Positions 53,001 to 61,188 of a DNA stretch of 64,000 nt are shown piece after piece. This DNA is from JAJKIP01 sp037200685 (lineage in GTDB: Bacteria; Bacteroidota; Bacteroidia; Chitinophagales; Chitinophagaceae), in NCBI GenBank assembly GCA_037200685.1, contig JBBCIG010000002.1, forward strand, positions 62,001 to 126,000. The letters are read 5' to 3'. The notes beneath the pieces are model-generated. The model worked only from the letters and a program-made list of their open reading frames with translations. It was not told where the DNA came from and did no database searches. The translations under genes and the position numbers were made by a program. Each line of letters opens with the position of its first letter. Position 1 is the stretch's first letter.

Positions 53001-56000
53001 CTTCTCGATTTTAACCTGCTCAATTCATCGAGGTCAAAGTCAAGATTATTCTCAGCGGGCCATATTTTTAAGCTATCTGTCTCCCCCCAATTTGTTTTCT
53101 TTAATGGTATCCTTACCTCGTAATAATTTCCCTGGTAGTCATTACCAATTCTTATAACAGCCGTTAATGCTTTATCTAATTGAGGATTATCAAATCCTCT
53201 TGATTCAGCATGGATGAACATTTCCATACGTCCATACTGGCGCATATCCATATTCATGCTTTTAAATACACCACGGGATTCTGTTTTCGGAAGGCCGCAA
53301 AATTGTACGCTCAATGATTGCTCGTTTAACAACAATTGTACATTGTTATTACTTAATTGTTGCTGCCTGTCAATACCCGGGGGAATAACATAACGCACCG
53401 GCTGGCGCTGGTCATTTTCTTCCAGGTTCACCGCCAGTGTATTCACTTCAACAGGATCGTTTGCGGGAAGATTTTTATATAAACCAGTTGTATCAATCTC
53501 GTATTTGAATTTGCGCCATTGGTTTCTCACCAATTCCAGTTTTCCAAAACGCATCACTAAAGAATCCTGGAACCCTGTCATGAACATGCGTATGAAACGG
53601 ATGGATTTGAAATCAGGAATATTTCCCACTTTACTTTCATACTCTGCTACGGGAATACGAAAGAGGTACCATGTTTCAGTTCGTGCTGGAGAACCATCGA
53701 CCGGCTTATAACTAATCACCCTTCTATCCGTAATGAAATTAGTTCCGGGCAACATGTTAGGTGTGATATCAACTTTGTATTGAAAATATTCTTCCACTTC
53801 ATTCAACGTATTGTCACGGTTCAACTCTTCACCATCGGGATATTGTGTAAATGCATTGACGAATTGTGTATTATTAGAAACAGGCGAATTACCATGCGGG
53901 TTATTAATGTCTTTATACCTTCCTAATATACCGGTATTGGCGGCATCATATGCCGCATCACGATAAGGTTTAAAATTATCACCCGAAGGATCGTTCTGTG
54001 CTTTTACATATGCGCCGGGTGCTGTTGTTTGCAAGCTACTGAGATAAGGACTGAATTTTGTTTTCTCTTCATCGTCTGTTAACCCATCAAAGCCTACATC
54101 CTGGAATTCCCTGTCGGCCGGATCATTGCTGAATGCGTTTGTAACCTGCAATGGATTGGACGGTACTTTGCCCCAAACCGTAGTATTATCAACCGGTGCG
54201 GGAATAGTGGGTGTAGGCAAGCCATTTTCATATTGCCGTTTTCCATCTTTTAAAACATCTTCTGAAATATTCCCGAGGTTAAAATAAAGTTTACCTGTAG
54301 TGCCCGCCGCTGTGTTATTAATAAACGGGTCGAGCAACCAGAAATTGATATATTCAATATTGCTGGTTTCAAAATCTATCTGGTCAATATTGCGCATGAT
54401 GCCGCCCCATCTTTTCTGAGGGGTGTTCAACTTTCCGGCGGGAGTAATACCGGATGAGTAAGGAGAAGGGTTTACATCAAAATTATAAGGGCCTTTATCT
54501 TTTGGATAAAAAGCCAAATCAAAAGTGGTCAATAATCCCTGTCCAAAATCGTTGGTACGTTGCGGAAAAATTTCACGGTTCAATACTTGTCTTGTTTCCG
54601 GCTTGGATAATTCCGCGGCATTGCCCCGAAGAGGGTTATTGGAATTATTTCTTTCCTGCAGTACAGGTTCAATATTATACCAGGCCAGCTTAGCCCTGTT
54701 ATAACCACTCGCTAAATCATTTGTTAAAGAAGATTCGGGAAATAATGTATTTCCTTGCGGAACAGAAGCAAGGTTCCAGTTAATTAATGGAAAACGAAGG
54801 TCAATCGCGGAACTGGTACCTTCAAAATCATCAATATATACCTGGCCGCTTTTATCTTTCGTACTTGAATTAATTTGCTTGGGATGGCCGGGATCCAATA
54901 CGGCGGCTTCTACATAAGTAGAAATAGAAGACATCGCTTTGGTAGAATAAAAAGGTAATTTATCCAGCCATTTTGATAAACGTGGAAAATCGCTGCGGTA
55001 GTCTACATCCACTCCATACATCGTATTACGGATAGGATCTTCGCCGTACGATTGCTTCACGAAGAAAGGCCGTTCTCCTAATCGCACCACCGTACCACCC
55101 AGCGTTAATTTTTTATTGGCGAAATAATCAAGCCGCAATCCCATAAAGTTTCGTGGTTGAATGCCGAACGCCGCCTGGTTCTCATATTGTATATTAACCG
55201 GCACTCCTGAATTGGTGATGGCCTGGTTGATGACACGCAATGTGCCGAGATCATAGTTAATTTCGTAATCAATATTTTCCTGTAATGTTTGACCGCCTGC
55301 TGTTACCGTCACAGATCCCTTTGGAATATTAAAACCTAATTGGTAATCGCCACTTCCGGTTGACGAGCTTTTGGAACGACCTGAAAGTTTAAACCGGTTA
55401 AGGTTTGCATACGTTTGGGCGATCGCTTTGATGGTATCATACAATGGGTAATAGACATACTTATCCCTGTCCGCCTGTGTTTTGAATACGTATTGAAGGT
55501 CCCGGCCAAAAGGCTCCAACGTGGGAAAGATAATCCGACTCATGGAAGATATCACTGTAAAGCCTTCTATAAAATCGAATACCCCGTCGGGTTGCGGGTC
55601 GTTTTGGTTATTCAGCCGGTCGAGATTGACCAATGAAATAATCGGCGCTCCTTCATATTGCGGCAATACAGCCGTAGGTGGTAAATATCTTTTCTCACCA
55701 AGACTGGGTTCTTCGTATAAAAGGTCCAGCTTGAAATCTGTTCTTTCCAACTGGCCATAACCAACAGAGTAAACGTTCTTCATCATCAGGTCCCAAAGAG
55801 GAAGATTGGTACGCTGCGATGTAGCTTTTAATAATTTCAGGAATAAAACTTTTTGCGTGTTACCAGAAGTGTCTGGTGGAATATCCTGCGAAAACTCACC
55901 AACCTGGTAAACACGGCCGTTGTAGGTGTATTGAAAAGCCACACCCAATACTTCATCCGGTTGCAATGGCTGGTTCAATGAAAGAAAACCAATCTGCGGA

Positions 56001-57316
56001 TTAAAATAAAAATCAGATGGCTGTAATTTTCTTGCAAATGTTTTTTCGAAATCCTGTACAGGCGCAAAACCGTTACCGGTTAAATAGCTTTGAATGGTGC
56101 TGGAGTTTCTTCCCGAGTTAGTCAATATATTGTATAACCCATTGATATCATTATAGGGCAAAGAAGCAGCATTACCCGTGCCGCCCAATGATGCTTTATA
56201 AGGCTGGCCTTCTCCCAAATCCATCAATGCTACAATATCTCTTGTTTCAGTTGTGGCGCCGTTGCGGTTGGTTACCCATACTTCCATTCTTAATATCTGC
56301 ACGGCGGAGTTAACGACAGGCAACTGGCTCATCGCCGTATTATAATTCCGGTTGAAATATTGCGCTACTAAAAAGTGACGGTTCTCTTCGTATTCATCCG
56401 CCCGTAATGTAAAGGCCTGTGAAGCCGACCCGCCCTGCAAGCCGAGTGATTGCCGCTGTGCCCGTTGGTTCGCTAAAACACCGGTAACAAATAATTTTCC
56501 GAACTGCGCCTGTGTCTTTACACCGAACAACGATTGTGCGCCGGGAATCAACGTTCCTTTTGAAGTGAAGTTTACATTTCCAAGCTGGAACTGTTTGATG
56601 ATCTCATCATCTTTTCCCTGGTAATTCAGGTTGAGTTGATTTTCAAATTCAAAATTAGCGAGTGTATTATAATTGATCGGCAGTTTTAATTTATCGCCGA
56701 TGTTGGCATCCACCTGCAACTGTGAATTCATATTGAAATCAAGGCCGCCATTTCTTCTCGCTCTTTCAGGTAAGGTTGGATTTTTAATATTTTGTCCCTG
56801 GTAACCAGCTAAGAGGTCAACATAACCGGAAGGTTTTATATCCACCTTACCAACTCCCACAATCCTGTTGAACCAACTTTTGGATGTTTGAAATTGTGGC
56901 TTGAACATACGCCGGTTCATTTCTGAAAGCATATTGGCCCTTCTGCGGAAATATTCTTCTTCATCTTTTTTGCCCTGCATCCGAATAAATTCGTCGCGGG
57001 TATAAGAGATGGGCGAACGATAGTATTTGCTGCCTATTTTTTCAATAATATAGTAACGGCCTGTTTTAGGATCATATTCCACTTCTCTTTTTACAAAAGA
57101 AGTGTCTTTGAGGTCGAAAGTATTTCGGTTGGGATTTGTATAAGGATCACCGTAACGGTCACGAACTGGATAACGCAATGTGTCTTTGCGAACTGTGTTG
57201 GTATCCTGGAAAAACTTATCTGACTCATAGAAACGGGCATTCGCCTGCCCGCAATAAGCAATTAAGATGGCTATAGATACCAACGTACGGAAAATATGAG
57301 CAGTCGTAGGTTTCAA
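50009..57316 (-). CDS. sprA: T9SS outer-membrane translocon SprA
   Basis: A 2435-residue giant outer-membrane protein, the protein-conducting channel of the type IX secretion system and required for gliding in Flavobacterium. It has a signal peptide (about 1-27) and family-typical stretches such as YVDLLAGYQGQNIKNPTLPE, INYNTLANFEFENQLNLNYQ, GTLIPGAQSLFGVKTQAQFG and YIDDFEGTSSAIDLRFPLIN, and ends in a barrel strand (GGLQVRISLAQ). An internal Lys/Arg-rich segment (KMSPKEKRKAKKAARKIQKE) interrupts the C-terminal third. The length is normal and the frame intact over 7.3 kb. Its gene follows ruvA, a conserved Bacteroidota neighbourhood. It would export the type B proteins encoded at 35777 and 43768. 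Confidence 0.96.
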   Translation of the reverse strand: MKPTTAHIFRTLVSIAILIAYCGQANARFYESDKFFQDTNTVRKDTLRYPVRDRYGDPYTNPNRNTFDLKDTSFVKREVEYDPKTGRYYIIEKIGSKYYRSPISYTRDEFIRMQGKKDEEEYFRRRANMLSEMNRRMFKPQFQTSKSWFNRIVGVGKVDIKPSGYVDLLAGYQGQNIKNPTLPERARRNGGLDFNMNSQLQVDANIGDKLKLPINYNTLANFEFENQLNLNYQGKDDEIIKQFQLGNVNFTSKGTLIPGAQSLFGVKTQAQFGKLFVTGVLANQRAQRQSLGLQGGSASQAFTLRADEYEENRHFLVAQYFNRNYNTAMSQLPVVNSAVQILRMEVWVTNRNGATTETRDIVALMDLGEGQPYKASLGGTGNAASLPYNDINGLYNILTNSGRNSSTIQSYLTGNGFAPVQDFEKTFARKLQPSDFYFNPQIGFLSLNQPLQPDEVLGVAFQYTYNGRVYQVGEFSQDIPPDTSGNTQKVLFLKLLKATSQRTNLPLWDLMMKNVYSVGYGQLERTDFKLDLLYEEPSLGEKRYLPPTAVLPQYEGAPIISLVNLDRLNNQNDPQPDGVFDFIEGFTVISSMSRIIFPTLEPFGRDLQYVFKTQADRDKYVYYPLYDTIKAIAQTYANLNRFKLSGRSKSSSTGSGDYQLGFNIPKGSVTVTAGGQTLQENIDYEINYDLGTLRVINQAITNSGVPVNIQYENQAAFGIQPRNFMGLRLDYFANKKLTLGGTVVRLGERPFFVKQSYGEDPIRNTMYGVDVDYRSDFPRLSKWLDKLPFYSTKAMSSISTYVEAAVLDPGHPKQINSSTKDKSGQVYIDDFEGTSSAIDLRFPLINWNLASVPQGNTLFPESSLTNDLASGYNRAKLAWYNIEPVLQERNNSNNPLRGNAAELSKPETRQVLNREIFPQRTNDFGQGLLTTFDLAFYPKDKGPYNFDVNPSPYSSGITPAGKLNTPQKRWGGIMRNIDQIDFETSNIEYINFWLLDPFINNTAAGTTGKLYFNLGNISEDVLKDGKRQYENGLPTPTIPAPVDNTTVWGKVPSNPLQVTNAFSNDPADREFQDVGFDGLTDDEEKTKFSPYLSSLQTTAPGAYVKAQNDPSGDNFKPYRDAAYDAANTGILGRYKDINNPHGNSPVSNNTQFVNAFTQYPDGEELNRDNTLNEVEEYFQYKVDITPNMLPGTNFITDRRVISYKPVDGSPARTETWYLFRIPVAEYESKVGNIPDFKSIRFIRMFMTGFQDSLVMRFGKLELVRNQWRKFKYEIDTTGLYKNLPANDPVEVNTLAVNLEENDQRQPVRYVIPPGIDRQQQLSNNNVQLLLNEQSLSVQFCGLPKTESRGVFKSMNMDMRQYGRMEMFIHAESRGFDNPQLDKALTAVIRIGNDYQGNYYEVRIPLKKTNWGETDSLKIWPAENNLDFDLDELSRLKSRRNQSGFSPSLYYSERTADGKIYAVIGNPNLGEVRGMMLAVENTSLETACAEVWFNELRLSKLDEKGGWAALGRVDLKLADLGSITLAGTAKSRGFGTLEQRVNERSREDVYTFDLSANIDAGKLLPRQLGIQIPVYAGISRIASTPEYDPYDLDIKLRDKLDVANAGDKDSIRGDAQDITTIRTVNFTNVKKIKTDGKRPKIWSITNIDLNYSYIETKQHNPLIDNYEMKRTRAAIGYNYAPQPKYIEPFKRLIKSNSKWFTLIKDFNFNYVPSQLSFRADIFRQFGATRPRNVGGGPYKIPETYDKYFTFDRYYILQWNLTRSLALDFTATNNARIDEPFGRIDTKGKKDSVRTNLFKGGRNTRYSQQATLTYTVPTQKIPFLDWTTLRASYSTQYNWLAASLLARDLGNTLSNTQTRVVNGELNFDQLYNKSRFLRAVSSDAPAAKKSKDSTGAKNKENTAVKPPKPGKQTVQAINNIPDSVWAKMSPKEKRKAKKAARKIQKEEKRKLREQKKNIVPEISGPVKFIAGLATSLKRVGVQYNEDFGTTLPGYMDSTRIVGFNPSSRQPGFDFIFGYQPDTNWINNFGSKGLLSRSSLVSAMIQQRYNQRLGVTAQVSPFRDFNIDLNLDKSFSKQYSELYKDTSGTAGLTRLNPYAMGSFSISYISYQTLFEKFDPNVVSGTFKQFEANRIIMSQRLKGENPYASSNPQNSDGYVKGYGRYAQDVVIPSFLAAYTKKDPKSINLFKNSNPKINSNPFAGLLPKPNWAVTYNGLSRIPGLDKIFSNVTVRHGYHSTLSMNSFNTALLFQDVFHVGFPSFYDTATGYIPYFLVPNITIAEQFDPLIEVDMTFTNQLQARVEFRKSRQLSLSLIDYQLAENRSTEMSLGLSWRKKGLPIIKNIKIGKKGMKLDNDVTFRFDFTMRDDATANSKLDQGTSFGTAGQKVIRIAPSIDYILNNRVSLKLYFEQNRNIPKVSNAFPITNTRGGLQVRISLAQ

Positions 57317-57359
57317 CGTAAAATTCTCACCATCAATTAGTTCAAGAAATTTTAGGATT

Positions 57360-57941
57360 TCAGAGGATACGAAGTGTTTTTTTGATCAGCTCTTCCACCG
57401 GCAATTCCGGGTGGGCGGCCGATGTCTTTTTAAGAGCTTGTTCTGCGGCCATCCGGTTGATCCCCAGCGCCGTCAGAGCATTTAACGCATCCTGATGCAA
57501 AGTATTGTTTTTCAGAGGTGAAATATTTGTTTCGGGGGGATGTTTTGCGAGCTTATCCTTAAGTTCTAAAACAATTCGTTCGGCGGTTTTTTTACCGATG
57601 CCTTTTATACTTTCCAACGCCGCGGTATCGGCATGTATAATCGCCCTGACCAATTCATCGGGCTTCATGTAAGAAAGCATGATCCTTGCTGTCGATGCAC
57701 CGACACCGGAAACGCTGATCATGTGCTGGAACATTTCTTTTTCCGCTACTTCAAAAAAACCGTAAAGTATGTGCGCATCTTCACGGATGATGAGAATCGT
57801 ATGTAGTATTCCTTTTTCTAAATTTTGGATACGGGAATAGGTATTCAATGTCACCTGCACTTCATAGCCAACACCATTTACTTCCACCTGGACGAGCGAC
57901 GGCGTCTTTTTTACAAAATCACCTTTGAGATATGCTATCAT
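57360..57941 (-). CDS. ruvA: Holliday junction branch migration protein RuvA
   Basis: 193 residues from the ATG at 57941 (MIAYLKGDFVKKTPSLVQVE). The OB-fold domain includes VNGVGYEVQV and REDAHILYGFFEVAEKEMFQ. Two helix-hairpin-helix motifs are SVSGVGASTARIML and SIKGIGKKTAERIVLELKDKL, and the C-terminal RuvB-binding domain (DALNALTALGINRMAAEQAL) is complete. It binds four-way junctions in homologous recombination. An upstream in-frame start would add eight residues not typical of the family. A TATTTTCG box lies 5 bp upstream, one mismatch from consensus. Confidence 0.95.
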   Translation of the reverse strand: MIAYLKGDFVKKTPSLVQVEVNGVGYEVQVTLNTYSRIQNLEKGILHTILIIREDAHILYGFFEVAEKEMFQHMISVSGVGASTARIMLSYMKPDELVRAIIHADTAALESIKGIGKKTAERIVLELKDKLAKHPPETNISPLKNNTLHQDALNALTALGINRMAAEQALKKTSAAHPELPVEELIKKTLRIL

Positions 57942-58030
57942 GGGTGCGAAAATAGCAATAAGCAATGAGCAATTGGCAATCGAAGATGTTGATAGAAAGT
58001 AAACAGTATTAATTATGAAGATTTTTTATT

Positions 58031-58117
58031 TACCCGGCTTTAGTGCTACTATCATCGCCTGTTGCGTCGCTCCCGATAGCTATCGGGACTTCAGCGTTCG
58101 GTAATTCTATTGAGCAA
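58031..58117 (+). repeat. Dispersed GTTGCGTCGCACTCTT repeat, copy 11, carrying an inserted palindrome
   Basis: ACCCGGCTTTAGTGCTACTA is followed by TCATCGCCTGTTGCGTCGCT. The CACTCTT part is then replaced by the perfect palindrome TCCCGATAGCTATCGGGA (58070-58087), after which CTTCAGCGTTCGGTAATTCT resumes. It pairs with copy 12 in a 380 bp composite. Confidence 0.85.
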
Positions 58118-58156
58118 TATGGAAACTACATGCGATTTAAGCAATATGATTTTAAT

Positions 58157-58205
58157 ACAGATGGCTCGTTCCTCGCTCCCGCAAGCGGGATAAACTATGA
58201 CAAGG
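58157..58205 (-). repeat. Inner module shared with 38055-38112
   Basis: ACAGATGGCTCGTTCCTCGC, then TCCCGCAAGCGGGATAAACT, then ATGACAAGGA. It is the near-perfect reverse complement of the module in the 37.9 kb composite. No gene is supported in 57942-58530. Confidence 0.8.
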
Positions 58206-58326
58206 AAAAAAATTACAGTATTGGGATATTCTTATAATAGAAATTACAATGCTATTATACTTTTCTTTGTCACCCTGAGGAACGAAGGGTCTACAACCAG
58301 ATGACAGCATCGATAATTTTAAAAGA

Positions 58327-58410
58327 CCTTTCGCAAATGCTGAATAGCGAACAGGAAGTACAAGAGTGCGACGCAACGAAGATGATCAGGGAACCGAAGC
58401 TGGTTAAAAA
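58327..58410 (-). repeat. Dispersed GTTGCGTCGCACTCTT repeat, copy 12
   Basis: CCTTTCGCAAATGCTGAATA is followed by GCGAACAGGAAGTACAAGAG and TGCGACGCAACGAAGATGAT, then CAGGGAACCGAAGC. It is nearly identical to copy 1. Confidence 0.85.
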
Positions 58411-58495
58411 ATTATTTATTATTGATTAAGGATTATTAATCGCATAGACAAATTGCTTATTGCCTATTGCCTATTGCCGGTTGACCATTGAACCG

Positions 58496-58503
58496 TAACT
58501 TTG
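58496..58503 (+). promoter_or_regulatory. -7 element of fabH
   Basis: TAACTTTG is an exact TAnnTTTG match, with TTG at 58474-58476 giving a 19 bp spacer. The leader before the ATG at 58531 is about 20 nt. The upstream sequence is a TATTGCC tandem run. Confidence 0.65.
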
Positions 58504-58530
58504 GCTGCCTTTAAAAAACTACGTGAACCG

Positions 58531-59529
58531 ATGAATAAAAAAATAAGCGCCGCCATCACAGCTGTTGGCGGATTTGTACCGGAAGACAAGATCACGAATT
58601 TTGATTTGGAAAAAATGGTGGATACCAATGATGAATGGATCCGGACACGTACGGGTATTGAAGAAAGAAGAGTGCTGAAAGGTGAAGGCAAGGCGACATC
58701 CGACCTGGTAGTGCCGGCAGTAAAAAACTTATGTGAGAAAAGAGGTATTGACCCTTCAGAAATTGACTGCTTGATCGTTGGTACCGTTACTCCTGACATG
58801 GTATTTCCCGCTACTGCGAATATCGCTTGTGAAAAATTAGGCGCAAAACATGCATTTGGATTTGACGTGTCTGCAGCTTGTTCCGGTTTTTTATATACAC
58901 TTACACTTGGCGCTTCGCTCATCGAAAGCGGACGTTATAAAAAAGTAGTTGTGTGTGGCGCTGATAAAATGAGCGCCATTGTTGATTACACTGATCGCTC
59001 CACCTGTATCATTTTTGGCGATGGCGCAGGCGCTGTTTTACTGGAACCTAATGAAGATGGATATGGCGTGCAGGATAGTATTTTAAAAAGTGATGGTAGT
59101 GGTTGCCAGTTTTTACATATGAAAGCCGGTGGATCATTGCGGCCTGCATCCATTGAAACGGTTACGAATAAACAACATTATATCTACCAGGAAGGGCAGG
59201 CTGTTTTTAAATTCGCCGTGAAAGGAATGGCGGATGTAAGCGCTGAATTATTACAAAGAAATAACCTGACCGGTGATGACATCGCATGGCTGGTGCCGCA
59301 CCAGGCCAACTTACGCATTATTGACGCTACGGCAAACCGGGTAGGATTACCAAGAGAAAAAGTGATGGTTAATATTAATAAATACGGCAACACTACCGCT
59401 GGCACTATTCCACTCTGCTTATGGGATTGGGAAAAGAAACTAAAGAAAGATGACCTGCTTGTACTGGCTGCATTTGGCGGCGGCTTTACATGGGGCGCTA
59501 CGCTGGTGAAATGGGCTTATAATTCATAA
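58531..59529 (+). CDS. fabH: Beta-ketoacyl-ACP synthase III
   Basis: A 332-residue enzyme that starts fatty-acid synthesis by condensing acetyl- or branched acyl-CoA with malonyl-ACP. The active-site Cys117 is in FDVSAACSGFLYTL, the His in WLVPHQANLRIID and the Asn in NKYGNTTAGTIPL. DEWIRTRTGIEERR is typical. The ATG at 58531 follows an exact promoter; an upstream in-frame TTG lies inside the promoter box. fabD lies 2.3 kb downstream on the other strand. Confidence 0.95.
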   Translation: MNKKISAAITAVGGFVPEDKITNFDLEKMVDTNDEWIRTRTGIEERRVLKGEGKATSDLVVPAVKNLCEKRGIDPSEIDCLIVGTVTPDMVFPATANIACEKLGAKHAFGFDVSAACSGFLYTLTLGASLIESGRYKKVVVCGADKMSAIVDYTDRSTCIIFGDGAGAVLLEPNEDGYGVQDSILKSDGSGCQFLHMKAGGSLRPASIETVTNKQHYIYQEGQAVFKFAVKGMADVSAELLQRNNLTGDDIAWLVPHQANLRIIDATANRVGLPREKVMVNINKYGNTTAGTIPLCLWDWEKKLKKDDLLVLAAFGGGFTWGATLVKWAYNS

Positions 59530-59539
59530 AATAATTAGC

Positions 59540-59872
59540 ATGAAATTATTAATGCTGTCACTTGCTTCTCTTGCTATTTTTTCCGCATGTAACTCCGGCG
59601 GCGGAGAAAAAAAAGATGATGCATATTGGGAAAAGAAAATAATGGAGTCGATGAACACGGAGGAGCCACGTGATGGAGGCGGCGCATATTATCCTGATAA
59701 AGTAGAGATAGTAAAGAGAGTTGATAACGAAGACGGATCGGCGGATATCACTTTTTTATGGTGGGGAGAATATAGAAATGGAAGTATACAAGGTTTTGAA
59801 CCACGCAAAGTAAAAGGCGAAAAGCTTACATACGGGTTTGATAAGTATGGCGATCGTATCACCAATTACTGA
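59540..59872 (+). CDS. Small lipoprotein, hypothetical
   Basis: A 110-residue predicted lipoprotein with a signal peptide ending in the lipobox SLAIFSAC (Cys near residue 17), followed by an acidic, Gly-rich linker (NSGGGEKKDDAYWEKKIMES). The C-terminal half (VEIVKRVDNEDGSADITFLW) looks like a small beta domain. No family recognised. It starts 10 bp after fabH and is probably cotranscribed. A hairpin follows. Confidence 0.75.
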   Translation: MKLLMLSLASLAIFSACNSGGGEKKDDAYWEKKIMESMNTEEPRDGGGAYYPDKVEIVKRVDNEDGSADITFLWWGEYRNGSIQGFEPRKVKGEKLTYGFDKYGDRITNY

Positions 59873-59900
59873 GCCGTCTCCTCTACATTTTATTTAACGC

Positions 59901-59917
59901 AGCAGGGATCCCCTGCT
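59901..59917 (+). terminator. AGCAGGG-ATC-CCCTGCT hairpin
   Basis: A perfect 7 bp stem with a 3 nt loop, followed by AATATTTATTTC. It lies 28 bp after the lipoprotein stop codon and 13 bp before the next ATG. It could be a terminator or a leader hairpin. Confidence 0.5.
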
Positions 59918-59930
59918 AATATTTATTTCA

Positions 59931-61148
59931 ATGAGTAAAGATATTTCCCTTACGGGCTGGGGTTCGGTAGCTGTACATGCCGGGCATGAGAAAGATCCGA
60001 TGTATGCGCATCTTGTTCCCATTTATGCCAGCAGCACTTTTGTATATGATGAAGCTGAACAAGGTATGCGCCGTTTCAGCGGAAAAGAAGCCGGTTATAT
60101 TTATTCACGCTGGGGTAATCCTACGTTTGCAGAAGCAGAAAATAAGATCGCGGCTTTAGAAAGTTTCAGCATTGAAAAAAACGGCTCGCCTTTACAAGTG
60201 AAAGGTATTCTTCACGCTTCGGGAATGGCCGCCATCACAACGCTTATGTTATCTAATTTAAAAGCGGGTGATAAAATTCTTACGCATTACTCCTTGTATG
60301 GGGGAACAGAGGAACTTATTACAAGAGTGTTGCCGGCATTAGGCATTACCGCTATCATTACTGACCTGCGTGATTTGAACAATGCGGAAGATGCGATTAA
60401 AAAAGATGCCGCGATCAAATTGCTTTATATAGAAACACCGGCCAATCCAACTATTCAATGCGTGGATATAGAGGCATTGTGTGGCCTGGCTAAACAACAT
60501 GGTTTAATCACAGCATGTGATAATACATTCGCCACACCCTATTTGCAACAGCCTTTTCGTTTCGGTTCCGACTTCGTTGTTCACTCCACTACCAAATTTT
60601 TGAATGGGCATGGTACAGCTATCGGTGGTGTTTTATTGGGAACCGATATTGACTTTATGAAAACAAGGGTATATAGTATGGCGAAAACGCTTGGTGGCAA
60701 TGCGAATCCCTTCGATGCATTTTTATTAATCAATGGAATGAAAACACTGGAAGTACGAATGGAACGCCATTGTCACAATGCAATGGAAGTCGCCCATTTT
60801 TTGGAAGTACATCCTGCTGTCGCTAAAGTAAATTATACAGGCCTGGCCGATCATCCCGATCATTATACTGCCATGAAACAAATGAGCCACCCTGGGGCTA
60901 TGATGAGTTTTGAATTGAAGAAAGGATTGCAGGGCGGTATTGATTTTATGAATAAACTGAAGATGTGCGTGAGAACCGTTTCTCTCGGCACTTGTGATAC
61001 GTTATTAGCGCATCCCGCTTCGATGACGCATTATAGTGTTCCTAAGGAAGAGAAAGAAAAATATGGCATCACCGATGGATTGATAAGGATGAATGTGGGC
61101 ATTGAAAACGTGCAGGATATTTTAAATGATATTAACCAGGCCCTATAG
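59931..61148 (+). CDS. Methionine gamma-lyase / cystathionine gamma-synthase-like PLP enzyme
   Basis: A 405-residue trans-sulfuration-family enzyme. The PLP-Lys is in FVVHSTTKFLNGHGTAIGGV; the LNGHG form is typical of methionine gamma-lyases and some O-acetylhomoserine sulfhydrylases. Other motifs are AGYIYSRWGNPTFAEAENKI, HASGMAAITTLMLS, LYIETPANPTIQ and CDNTFATPYLQQP. It differs clearly from the MetZ-like paralogue at 20094 (IDGQGR). The reaction, cleavage of methionine to methanethiol or synthesis of homocysteine, cannot be fixed from sequence. Confidence 0.85.
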   Translation: MSKDISLTGWGSVAVHAGHEKDPMYAHLVPIYASSTFVYDEAEQGMRRFSGKEAGYIYSRWGNPTFAEAENKIAALESFSIEKNGSPLQVKGILHASGMAAITTLMLSNLKAGDKILTHYSLYGGTEELITRVLPALGITAIITDLRDLNNAEDAIKKDAAIKLLYIETPANPTIQCVDIEALCGLAKQHGLITACDNTFATPYLQQPFRFGSDFVVHSTTKFLNGHGTAIGGVLLGTDIDFMKTRVYSMAKTLGGNANPFDAFLLINGMKTLEVRMERHCHNAMEVAHFLEVHPAVAKVNYTGLADHPDHYTAMKQMSHPGAMMSFELKKGLQGGIDFMNKLKMCVRTVSLGTCDTLLAHPASMTHYSVPKEEKEKYGITDGLIRMNVGIENVQDILNDINQAL

Positions 61149-61171
61149 CCCCAAACCCCTAAAGGGGCTTA
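61149..61171. repeat. CCCC-TAAA-GGGG palindromic repeat
   Basis: AGCCCCAAACCCCTAAAGGG begins at 61148-61150 and runs to GGCTT at 61171, directly after the stop codon. The core belongs to the same CCTAAAGG family as 46538 and 61650. Confidence 0.7.
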
Positions 61172-61188
61172 AGAAAAAATTTTTCGAT

